Assembly: GCF_037976325.1 (NCBI RefSeq)
Contig: NZ_CP150265.1
Coordinates: 3,219,501-3,283,500 of the forward strand
Length of the DNA: 64,000 bases
Direction: 5' to 3'
DNA from: Paenibacillus sp. FSL K6-3182
GTDB lineage: Bacteria > Bacillota > Bacilli > Paenibacillales > Paenibacillaceae
Shown: positions 55,954 through 62,876 of the stretch, piece by piece
Position numbering within the stretch: the first letter of the stretch is position 1
Layout: each line of letters starts with the position of its first letter
Translations under genes and position numbers: made by a program
The notes under the pieces: generated by a model
Database searches by the model: none
Seen by the model: the letters and a program-made list of their open reading frames with translations, nothing else
What the model was told of the DNA's origin: nothing

Positions 55954-56090
55954 TTTTTTAGCATCTGATTGTCTCGTTTAAGCTTTTGAACGTATCTATC
56001 CTGATCTATGTATTCCTCACGACGTCCTCGCTGATCCGCTATCTTTTGATACGACCATCCCTCTTCAACATGTAAGCGGATTGCCTCCAC
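55821..56090 (-). CDS. IS3 transposase OrfA
   Basis: An 89-codon frame with the helix-turn-helix VEAIRLHVEEGWSYQKIADQRG and a leucine-zipper-like part (YVQKLKRDNQMLKKCLEIW). The usual -1 slip site AAAAAAG (55953-55959 on the minus strand) lies where it would fuse OrfA to OrfB. The frame starts at GTG 56090; family start codons further upstream appear lost (AGG where ATG is expected), so OrfA may be broken too. Confidence 0.6.
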   Translation of the reverse strand: MEAIRLHVEEGWSYQKIADQRGRREEYIDQDRYVQKLKRDNQMLKKCLEIWMQEVQKRNIVSLKQQQNPTLLLNSANGLASPEADTTPT

Positions 56091-56252
56091 TTTCGTTGTA
56101 TCTTCATAATGCTTAACTTTTGCCCTTTAACCGCCACAAAAATACACCCCCTAGAATTTCATCGGAATAACCTAGGGGTTTTTCCAATGTCTATTCTAAG
56201 GGGTGCACTTCATAATGAAACGGATTCTTTTCTTGTTAACAGGCGTGAAGTT

Positions 56253-56918
56253 TTTATAATAAAGTTTGATCATTTTCTGGCTATGATCTTCAACAATCGC
56301 GCCCGATTGCGGAGGATTAAAGAGAATAAAGTTCTATTACTTTTTCTAAGGGAAATTGATTCGGAATACACATATCAACAAAATAGGGTAACTGCCATTT
56401 TTGAGTTTTCATCGCTTGTTTACTACTCGGACTGTCCCAGCTAGGATAAACTCTTATTGCCATTTTGCCCTTTGTTGAAGTAGACCTAAGAATGTTCTGT
56501 TTTAAAAGAATTTCTTTTGGAAAAATAAATTGCCCAAACTCATTTTCATTTTTAAAGGTAGTTATAACTAATAAATCAGGGGCTTCCTCATATAAGTAAG
56601 GTTGATTTTGATTATTTTCGTCCTTTTCCCAAAATGCAACAAACTGCCCTACTTTGGTAGGGGTTATATTCGAAACTCTGAATCGAACTGTTTTAGAAGA
56701 TAATTGAAATGTACCAGCACCATACTTAGAATTTTGCTTTTCTTCTTGAACTGACTTTACAGTTAAGTGATTCGACTCATAAATCTTTTTATTTACATAA
56801 GTTAATGCTGTAAAAAAATTATTCATTTCTTCACTCCTAAAATTCACACAAGATGGCCCGATTGCTGAATTGTCATAATCCATCTTGTCGACGTAATTGT
56901 ATCAAACTTTATTATAAA
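56253..56918. repeat. 18-bp inverted repeats flanking the mepB-like gene
   Basis: TTTATAATAAAGTTTGAT (56253-56270) is exactly the complement of 56901-56918. The pair encloses the mepB-like gene and little else. A second, imperfect copy of the right repeat follows at 56940-56968. Confidence 0.6.
56317..56826 (-). CDS. MepB family protein
   Basis: A 169-aa protein of the MepB family, named from the S. aureus mepRAB locus. KYGAGTFQLSSKTVRFRVSNITPTKVGQFVAFWEK in the middle and FIFPKEILLKQ, RVYPSWDSPSS later are typical. Start ATG 56826 follows AGGAGTGAAG. Function unknown; MepB itself is not required for pump activity. It cuts into a former tail operon and lies between inverted repeats, so it looks like recent cargo. 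Confidence 0.75.
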   Translation of the reverse strand: MNNFFTALTYVNKKIYESNHLTVKSVQEEKQNSKYGAGTFQLSSKTVRFRVSNITPTKVGQFVAFWEKDENNQNQPYLYEEAPDLLVITTFKNENEFGQFIFPKEILLKQNILRSTSTKGKMAIRVYPSWDSPSSKQAMKTQKWQLPYFVDMCIPNQFPLEKVIELYSL

Positions 56919-56939
56919 TTATCGAACCTATTTAAAAAG

Positions 56940-56968
56940 ATCAATCTTTATTATTAATTATCAAACGT
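56940..56968. repeat. Imperfect direct copy of the mepB upstream repeat
   Basis: ATC-AATCTTTATTATTAATTATC here matches 56901-56929 (ATC-AAACTTTATTATAAATTATC) with few changes, 39 bp apart. It may be an operator pair for the mepB-like gene or a relic of insertion. Confidence 0.45.
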
Positions 56969-57041
56969 ACTCGTTGAGCTGATGATGCAAATTGCTGAGC
57001 TACAAGCTGAGGTTTCAGCTTTGAAAGGAGGGAATGCCTAA
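56967..57041 (+). pseudogene. 3' fragment of a phage structural gene
   Basis: The last 24 codons of a lost gene: VELMMQIAELQAEVSALKGG then NA and stop, a coil-and-Gly ending common in phage tail operon proteins. The stop overlaps the next ATG (TAATG). The upstream part is gone, replaced by the mepB segment. Confidence 0.5.
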
Positions 57042-57169
57042 TGCTGACGTTCTATAAGTTTAGGGTAGACAACGGTATGCTTCAGCTGTCTGAAGTGCCT
57101 AACCCCTATCAAAACCAAATGAGGTTACAAGGTTATACGGACACTGTTGAGGCAGGCGAGGATGAATGA
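57041..57169 (+). CDS. Small phage-operon protein
   Basis: A 42-aa protein (MLTFYKFRVDNGMLQLSEVP at the start) with a strong GAAAGGAGGG site. It overlaps the tail gene by ATGA, so it was part of the tail operon. No family recognised. Confidence 0.55.
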   Translation: MLTFYKFRVDNGMLQLSEVPNPYQNQMRLQGYTDTVEAGEDE

Positions 57170-59216
57170 CCGATAACATTATTGTAATTTATGACAAGCT
57201 AGAAACGGATTTCTCTCATTTCGGACTTGCTGTCATTCGAAACACCATTGATCCAGGGCCGCGCATCTTCCAGCGAATCAATGCTGATTACACCTTGAAT
57301 TTTCTGTACCATACACCGATGAAGCCGTTCCGTATCTTGAGGAGGAAAATATCGTTAAGGTATCCGGCCAGCTCTTTATTATCCGAACGAATAATAAGAG
57401 CAGAGACGCTTCTGGACAATTGATTGCTAAGGTTTTTGCTGAGCATGTTTGTACGGAGCTCATAACCGATTATATGCCGCTGCTTCAATATACAGGTGCT
57501 ACAGCTTACGCTATCGTAGACGGCATATTAGCTAATACTCGATTTAAAGGCAATGCAGCAGCCGTTACGTCCTTACATGACTTTACAGTAGAGCGTAAGA
57601 GTGCAACATGGGGACTAAATCATTTTATAGCATTGTCTGATGCAGAAATGAAACGGGACAATTTTAATCTAACATATCGGTGCGGACAATGGCGTATGGA
57701 TCAGCTACCGAAAAAACCTTAAGAGCATATCCCGCACTAAAGAGAGCCAAGGTGTCATTACTCGGCTTTTTGTGTACGGAAAAGATGGAATTTCTTTACC
57801 GCAGCCTATTGATAGTCCTCATATTGGCTTGTACCCGCGTCCCAAATGTGGCTGGTGACATTTGATGATATTGAGGATTTACAAGTGCTGAAGACCAAGG
57901 GCTAGGCTTATCTAACTACCGTTGACACGTATTTGCTTTCATATGTTGCGGATGTTACTGAGCTTAAAGGCGTTAAGGGATACGGAGAAAGTGAAGCTTT
58001 CGAGATTGGCGATACAGTACACATTGATGAAGAGGATTTAAAAATAGAAGTGACGGCTCGCATTGTCGAATACGAGGAGTATCCTCTATCTCCCGAACGT
58101 TCACGGGTGGTACTAGCTAATTTCCTTCCAAGCCCCACAGATACATTGACTAAAATGCAAGATACAGCAAGGGTTGTTGAGAGTGTGACAACAGGCGGTG
58201 GGCGCATTAGCACGGGCTGGATTGAAGGAAAGATAAACACTCTTAAAAATCAGCTTGTTGCGTCAGGTGCGTATGCGAGTGCTGAGTTGCTACTGAATGA
58301 AGGCTTTTTACTTGAAAACACGGATATGAACAGTCCAGATTATGGCGCATTGTATCTTGGCCCTGGTATCTTTGCCATCGCATCTGAAAAGGTTGGCGGC
58401 AATTGGAACTGGCGAACATTTGGCAAGGGATCGGGCTTCACGGCTGATGTTATTAATGCAGGCATACTAAATGCAAATCTTATTCGAATTAATTCGGAAA
58501 CTACTTTTGATCCTGGCTATGATCCGAGCACAAAACAAACACCATCAGCTGCTCAACAAAAAGCGAATGCAGCGAAGCAAGCAGCCTTTGAAGCGGCAGC
58601 GCTTGACGCTCAGAATAAAGCTACCGCGGCACGACAAGCAGCAGAGGCGGTTGCAGCAGCTAAAGCGCTGCTAGCGTAAGAGGAACCAATTGCTCATGCT
58701 GATGGAATCGTAACGGCTGAAGAACAGGCTCGCATCACTCAAGCTGCTAATAACCTAGTCGCCGCTAAGACAGATACGACAAAAAAAGCAAATGATGCTG
58801 AGCAAGCAGCAAAGGAAGCTAGCATTCTAAAAGGAGTCAAGTACAAGTCAGTGTACACGGATGCCAACGGCTTCCATGTGGATGGGCCGGACGGTGAAGT
58901 ATTGCGCATGGGGGAATTTGCTCCAGGGCAGTTCGGTACCATTGCTTATCACACAGACGGTTCTACTACTGCACTAACACCAGCAGGATTAATAAGAAAA
59001 ACAGCTTCAGGAGATATGCCTTATAACTATTTAGTGGCTGCTGGAAATAACTCTACAGGAGCAAGCGGCAAATATTTCGTGAACGCTACAGGAACGGACA
59101 ATGGTGAAGGTATACCAAATATAACTATAACTTTGCCTTCAGATTTCAAGGGCAAGGATTTTAAAGAGCGTTTGGCACTAGTGAGAGATAGTTTTTTTGT
59201 GCAAGAAACTAAATAA
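57166..59216 (+). pseudogene. Decayed phage tail protein (tail-endopeptidase type)
   Basis: One long tail gene in pieces. It starts MTDNIIVIYDKLETDF and continues in changing frames: EEENIVKVSGQLFIIRTNN, then SRTKESQGVITRLFVYGKDG, then TFDDIEDLQVLKTKG, and from 57933 a long open part (ARIVEYEEYPLSPERSRV, VVESVTTGGGRI) with an Ala/Gln coil and a C-terminal domain. Lesions: frame changes near 57312, at A6 57711-57716 (one A too many), and near 57850, an in-frame TAG at 57903 where Leu is expected, and TAA at 58677. It would have been about 680 aa. Confidence 0.85.
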
Positions 59217-59314
59217 ACGCCAGGGACGAATCTTCGAGTTTCAACAAATGAAGCTAGATCCTCGAATTTGGTTTTATCAGTTCCTTCTATGTTGACTGCT
59301 TGAGTTTTGAGCGT

Positions 59315-59656
59315 TTATACGGCATAAGAAAGCCGTTCATCTGATAATGATTGTGAAGCGTATAATTCTAAATATGCGCTTGCTTCATTTAGGGCGATTT
59401 GTTTATAGCTTGCTTGCCATTGCTCGTTGGTCGTTTCTGCTTGGTTGGCAGTAGGTTGGTGGACATTTGAGGGAATGACTACCGTTTCATTTTTTTGTGC
59501 TTCAACAGCTGGATCAGAGTTTACAGCAATCAAAACAATAGATAAGATCAAACACCATACCAAACCAATAGCCTTGGAAAAACCATTCATTTTCTTCCAA
59601 CGGATTGAAATCATTAGGAACGGAGCAATAATCCAACCAAGTATTTTTAGTAACAA
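59315..59656 (-). CDS. Membrane-anchored hypothetical protein
   Basis: A 113-aa protein starting at TTG 59656 behind AAGGAGA. Two hydrophobic stretches (residues ~3-18 and 28-45) are followed by a polar, Gln/Asn/Thr-rich outer part and a helical end. Family unknown. Minus strand, downstream of two tiny peptide genes. Confidence 0.55.
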   Translation of the reverse strand: MLLKILGWIIAPFLMISIRWKKMNGFSKAIGLVWCLILSIVLIAVNSDPAVEAQKNETVVIPSNVHQPTANQAETTNEQWQASYKQIALNEASAYLELYASQSLSDERLSYAV

Positions 59657-59668
59657 TATAATCTCTCC

Positions 59669-59755
59669 TTATTTTTTGTGTTTAATAACATTGAAAAGAG
59701 CAACAAGGCTTAGAGCTAAAGCAGCGACAATTACGATCCATGTAATTACATTCAT
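59669..59755 (-). CDS. 28-residue hydrophobic peptide
   Basis: MNVITWIVIVAALALSLVAL then FNVIKHKK: one membrane helix with a basic tail. A strong GGAGGGA site precedes the ATG. This architecture is common for type I toxin-like or holin-like peptides of prophages. Confidence 0.55.
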   Translation of the reverse strand: MNVITWIVIVAALALSLVALFNVIKHKK

Positions 59756-59796
59756 CGCGATTCCCTCCGTTTATTTTAATCTTGCTATATGTTAAG

Positions 59797-59880
59797 ATTG
59801 GGCGGAGAGGCCGTGGTAGCGACCTCTCCGAGGAACCTTACTTGCGTTTGCGGCGCTTGCGTGGGGTTCCTTTTTTGTTT
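59797..59880 (+). ncRNA. Possible small antisense RNA
   Basis: Two hairpins, GGAGAGG/CCTCTCC (59804-59829) and AGGAACC/GGTTCCT (59831-59871), end in TTTTTTGTTTTT on the + strand with no + gene before them. An extended -10 (TGCTATATG, 59783-59791) lies just upstream. It would run into the 3' end of the 23-residue peptide gene on the other strand. Confidence 0.35.
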
Positions 59881-59883
59881 TTC

Positions 59884-59955
59884 TTACGACTGACTTATCA
59901 TGATTGCCGTGTAGCACTGTATGATAGCCGTAAGAAGTAAAACCCAATCCTTCAT
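59884..59955 (-). CDS. 23-residue hydrophobic peptide, toxin-like
   Basis: MKDWVLLLTAIIQCYTAIMI then SQS. AAAAGGAA lies close before the ATG. A + strand terminator and putative RNA lie at its 3' end, an arrangement known from type I toxin-antitoxin pairs such as txpA/RatA. No sequence match to those toxins is claimed. Confidence 0.4.
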   Translation of the reverse strand: MKDWVLLLTAIIQCYTAIMISQS

Positions 59956-59996
59956 TTCCTTTTCACCCTTTCAGAAAGCGCTTTTGAAGCGAGACA

Positions 59997-60233
59997 ATGG
60001 GGCGTCAGAGGCTCAAGGTTTCGGATATTGTAAAGATGACAGGGCTGGCAAGGAATACAGTGAGCGAACTATATCATGGAACCTCGAAGCGAGTTGACCT
60101 TGAAACGCTTGATAAATTATGTATTGCTTTAGAGTGCGACCTGAACGACATAATAACATTTGAAAAAGAAGACTCTGGCAAGAAATGCTGGAGTTTTATT
60201 TTTGCCTTGAAACAGAACACTTGTTTGCGTTAA
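59997..60233 (+). CDS. Cro/CI-type helix-turn-helix regulator
   Basis: A 78-aa XRE-family protein with SDIVKMTGLARNTVSELYHGTSKRVDLETLDKLCIALECDLND split over the HTH and following helices. The usual N-terminal ~8 residues are absent and a stop lies just upstream, and no clear ribosome-binding site is present, so it may be truncated. Its 3' end holds the promoter of the next cassette. Confidence 0.75.
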   Translation: MGRQRLKVSDIVKMTGLARNTVSELYHGTSKRVDLETLDKLCIALECDLNDIITFEKEDSGKKCWSFIFALKQNTCLR

Positions 60234-60236
60234 AAT
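60207..60236 (+). promoter_or_regulatory. Promoter with SOS-like box before the second YolD cassette
   Basis: TTGAAA (60207-60212), an 18-bp spacer and TAAAAT (60231-60236). The spacer contains GAACACTTGTTT (60215-60226), which fits GAAC-N4-GTTY. A box inside the promoter spacer is a classic LexA-repressed layout. Confidence 0.65.
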
Positions 60237-60267
60237 AAGACCAAACATTCGTATCGAGGTGAAAGGC

Positions 60268-60462
60268 ATGATCGAAAACTATATCGGCCGGACAGTACAA
60301 ATTTTCTATAATGACCGAAAACGGAATATATCAATTCGAATAATTCAAGTGTTATCCGTCCGGAAAGGAAAGGTCAATGCCTTTTGCCTGAGTGCGAACG
60401 AGCCACGTGTATTTAATGTAGAAGGAATAATTGATGTGGAGTTGATTAAACAGCATGCTTGA
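60268..60462 (+). CDS. Small WYL-like protein, island copy
   Basis: A 64-aa stand-alone WYL-like domain: IENYIGRTVQIFYNDRKRN then IRIIQVLSVRKGKVNAFCL and EPRVFNVEGI. It is a clear relative of the protein at 30447-30656 (shared VLSVR, AFC, RVF). ATG 60268 lies 6 bp from GAGGTG; GTG 60259 is the longer option. It overlaps the next gene by 8 bp. Confidence 0.7.
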   Translation: MIENYIGRTVQIFYNDRKRNISIRIIQVLSVRKGKVNAFCLSANEPRVFNVEGIIDVELIKQHA

Positions 60463-60700
60463 TGATGCAGCACGCAAGGTTTTAACAGTTATGTGGAACG
60501 TGTACCGCAACGATCCTTCTATAATAGATGTAAATTATTTAAGTCAAAAGGCTCAGCGGACAGAGGAACAGGTGAAAGATGCAATTAACGAACTAGTCAA
60601 AGATGGATTTGTTTTATGGGATAGAAAGGCTAATACGTTCAAAGTACTATATAACCGCGAAGCAGCTAAGCCGGTAATGTCCCGTGGATGGATTAAATGA
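60455..60700 (+). CDS. Small winged-helix-like protein
   Basis: An 81-aa protein with helix-turn-helix-like order (VNYLSQKAQRTEEQVKDAINELVKDGFV) and a beta wing (LWDRKANTFKVLY), suggesting DNA binding. It overlaps both neighbours (8 bp before, 4 bp after), so the three-gene cassette is translationally linked. It is absent from the 30-kb cassette, where the polymerase gene stands in this place. Confidence 0.6.
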   Translation: MLDDAARKVLTVMWNVYRNDPSIIDVNYLSQKAQRTEEQVKDAINELVKDGFVLWDRKANTFKVLYNREAAKPVMSRGWIK

Positions 60701-61062
60701 ACAAGGTGAGTCGATTAAATCCAGAGAGTAATAAAATGTGGTCAAGCAGCCGTATGATGTTGCCTGAGCATGTCATAACGATAAATAAGCAGAGTAAAGA
60801 ATTGGAGGATTTGGACATGGCAAAAGGACCCAAAAGACCAACTAGAGATGAATTTGAGATGGAGGAATTAGGTGAGCGCCTCGTCGAAGCTCAACAAGAA
60901 GAATTGCAGATAAAGCTAATCGTTTGGAACTGGGATCAACCTGTTATTGGAAAAATAACAAAGATGGACTCGCGAACAAAGTCGGTTCATGTAGAAAATC
61001 ATGGTGATATGATTAAGGTTCCGTTTATGGATATAATGAGGGTACAGTCAGCAGACAGTTAA
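60697..61062 (+). CDS. YolD-like protein, island copy
   Basis: A 121-aa YolD-like protein with MWSSSRMMLPEHV near the start and IKVPFMDIMRV at the end. It has a longer, charged middle (KGPKRPTRDEFEMEELGERL) than the copy at 28869. It closes the WYL-like/winged-helix/YolD cassette; no polymerase gene follows. Confidence 0.9.
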   Translation: MNKVSRLNPESNKMWSSSRMMLPEHVITINKQSKELEDLDMAKGPKRPTRDEFEMEELGERLVEAQQEELQIKLIVWNWDQPVIGKITKMDSRTKSVHVENHGDMIKVPFMDIMRVQSADS

Positions 61063-61079
61063 TTATATAGAAGAAGTTG

Positions 61080-61112
61080 AAAAGTCCTTATAATTAATAA
61101 GGGCTTTTTCTT
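61080..61112 (+). terminator. Terminator after the island YolD gene
   Basis: AAGTCCTTAT and ATAAGGGCTT arms followed by TTTTC. Confidence 0.65.
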
Positions 61113-61186
61113 ATCTTTATGTACATTAAACAAGTGTGTAAAAAAAATCAAAACCTATCGTATTCTTACGATCTGCAAAACAAAAG

Positions 61187-61228
61187 AAAACCCGCTAAAT
61201 CCTTGTTAATCAAGGCTTTAGCGGGTTT
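61187..61228. terminator. Strong hairpin with terminator features
   Basis: AACCCGCTAAA and CCTTG pair with CAAGG and TTTAGCGGGTTT around TTAAT. A-run before and T-run after allow use in both directions. Confidence 0.65.
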
Positions 61229-61381
61229 ATGTAAATCATTAAAATGATCTAGGTAGTTCTTAATGGCGTCTCGGAAGAGATTCGAAAACGTATAGTAAGT
61301 AAGGTTATAAAAAATGGAGTATTACAGACTGAAAGCGACTTATTTTGTTAGATAGTAGTGAAGTGTATCTCAACAATAATT

Positions 61382-61440
61382 TTGGTGGACAATTGGTGGA
61401 CAGGAATATAGATTGCATTCAATTTAACTCAAATAAACCT
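61382..61440. repeat. GGTGGACA tandem repeat and partial copy of the upstream hairpin
   Basis: TGGTGGACAAT-TGGTGGACA is an 11-bp tandem (61382-61401). 40 bp later, CCTTG-N6-CAAGGCTTTA repeats the core of the hairpin at 61199-61220. Such short repeats are seen at phage integration sites, but no integrase gene is present. The remaining bases of 61229-61469 show no gene. Confidence 0.35.
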
Positions 61441-61464
61441 TGATATAACAAGGCTTTACACAAA

Positions 61465-61496
61465 AAATCGGGCGCCCCTTTCGGAGCGCCCTTTTC
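61465..61496 (+). terminator. Terminator-like hairpin
   Basis: GGGCGCCCC and GGAGCGCCC arms (61470-61478, 61483-61491) with a TTTC loop and TTTT after. It marks the right border of the island. Confidence 0.7.
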
Positions 61497-61750
61497 ATGG
61501 GAGAGGAGAAACCGGACGAAGAGCTTATGGGGAAACGTAAGTCTTCTCCGCGGTTGTCTACGACATCTTGCGACGCCGATAAATTTATTTTGTCCTTATT
61601 ACTGGTAAATATACTTGTTCAAAATGAAAAAAATATCGTCGAACAGATATAGGTCAGCTACGTCCTCAATTTTCGAGATGCAACTGCTTTATTATGAACG
61701 GGATTCTATGGTACGATAGGCGGGAATGAGATAGAAGGGGGCAATTGCAA

Positions 61751-62347
61751 GTGAGAGTCATTGCGGGCGAGGCCAAGGGCCGCACGCTTAAGGCTGTGCC
61801 TGGTATGAATACGAGACCGACAACGGATAAGGTTAAGGAAGCTATTTTTAGCATGATTGGACCTTACTTTGACGGAGGAATAGCACTGGATCTGTTCGCA
61901 GGTACAGGTGGATTGGGTATCGAGGCTTGGAGCAGAGGCATAGAACGTACTGTTTTTGTTGATCGGGAAAGAATAAGCATTGATACGATTCGTCAAAATG
62001 TTGAAACGGCGAAGATGGGAAGCGCTGCTGAAATTTATAAAAATGATGCGGAGCGCGCATTGAAAGCGCTAGCGAAGCGGGAGCAAAAGTTCCGGCTTGT
62101 TTTTCTTGACCCGCCATACAAAATGATTACGATGGATAGTCTTATGACACAGCTTGCCCAAAATAAGATGCTTGAGCCGGATGCGATTATCGTAGTCGAG
62201 CACGATGCAGCTCACCGTTACCCGGAGAAGCTGGAATATTTTGACCAACTGAAGCATGCGAAATACGGGGATATTGCCGTTTCTATATATCAATATTACA
62301 GCGATGACAGTCATCAAGACGGGAGTGAATCCGATGTTAACGAATAA
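61751..62347 (+). CDS. rsmD: 16S rRNA (guanine966-N2)-methyltransferase
   Basis: A 198-aa SAM enzyme (YlbH) with [18 protein letters not shown] at the start, [19 protein letters not shown] and the base-flipping FLDPPYK motif. GTG 61751 is 9 bp from AAGGGGG; TTG 61745 is too close. It overlaps coaD by 14 bp. The rsmD-coaD-ylbJ neighbourhood matches B. subtilis ylbH-ylbI-ylbJ. Confidence 0.95.
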   Translation: MRVIAGEAKGRTLKAVPGMNTRPTTDKVKEAIFSMIGPYFDGGIALDLFAGTGGLGIEAWSRGIERTVFVDRERISIDTIRQNVETAKMGSAAEIYKNDAERALKALAKREQKFRLVFLDPPYKMITMDSLMTQLAQNKMLEPDAIIVVEHDAAHRYPEKLEYFDQLKHAKYGDIAVSIYQYYSDDSHQDGSESDVNE

Positions 62348-62837
62348 ACAAGAGCGCGTTGCTGTATATCCAGGCACGTTTGACCCTGTAACTTATGGCC
62401 ATTTGGATATTATTCGAAGGTCTGCCAAACAATTTGATCGGTTAATCGTTGCCGTATTGAACAATTCGAGTAAAAATCCTTTGTTCAGTGTGGAGGAGCG
62501 CAAAGCGCTGCTTACAGAAGTGACGCGCGATATTCCAAATGTGGAAATTGACAGCTTCCGGGATTTGCTCGTTCGATTTATGAAAACACGGCAAGCAAAC
62601 GTCATTATTAGAGGCATTCGTTCGGTAACTGATTTTGAATACGAGCTGCAGCTCGCTTCAACTAATCATTTGCTAGATGATGAAATAGATACGATGTTTA
62701 TGATGACGAATCCGAAGTATTCCTACTTAAGCTCGAGCATCGTAAAAGAAATTGCACAATTTCATGGCGCAGTGTATGAGCTGGTACCGCCAATTGTGGA
62801 GAAGCAGCTAAGAGAGAAATATAACTCGAAAATATAA
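62334..62837 (+). CDS. coaD: Phosphopantetheine adenylyltransferase
   Basis: A 167-aa CoA-synthesis enzyme making dephospho-CoA from pantetheine phosphate and ATP. The nucleotidyltransferase motif [15 protein letters not shown] and the SSSIVKEIA motif (ISSTxxR variant) are present. ATG 62334 follows GGGAGTGA inside rsmD; the longer frame from 62256 is not family-like. Confidence 0.96.
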   Translation: MLTNKQERVAVYPGTFDPVTYGHLDIIRRSAKQFDRLIVAVLNNSSKNPLFSVEERKALLTEVTRDIPNVEIDSFRDLLVRFMKTRQANVIIRGIRSVTDFEYELQLASTNHLLDDEIDTMFMMTNPKYSYLSSSIVKEIAQFHGAVYELVPPIVEKQLREKYNSKI

Positions 62838-62876
62838 ATAAATGTTTGAAAAAGCCATTGTTTATCTTATTTTGGA

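Larger units (their letters stand above)
55030..56207 (-). mobile_element. IS3-family insertion sequence (inactive copy)
   Basis: About 1.18 kb. The imperfect terminal inverted repeats share TAGACATTG-N-AAAAA and CCTAG (left 55049-55070, right 56171-56194 in reverse). The element ends in TG...CA and is flanked by CTT on both sides (55027-55029, 56208-56210), a 3-bp duplication typical of the family. A stem CCCCTAG/CTAGGGG with T-run lies inside the right end. Left-end alignment has gaps, so that border is less certain than the right one. Confidence 0.75.
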
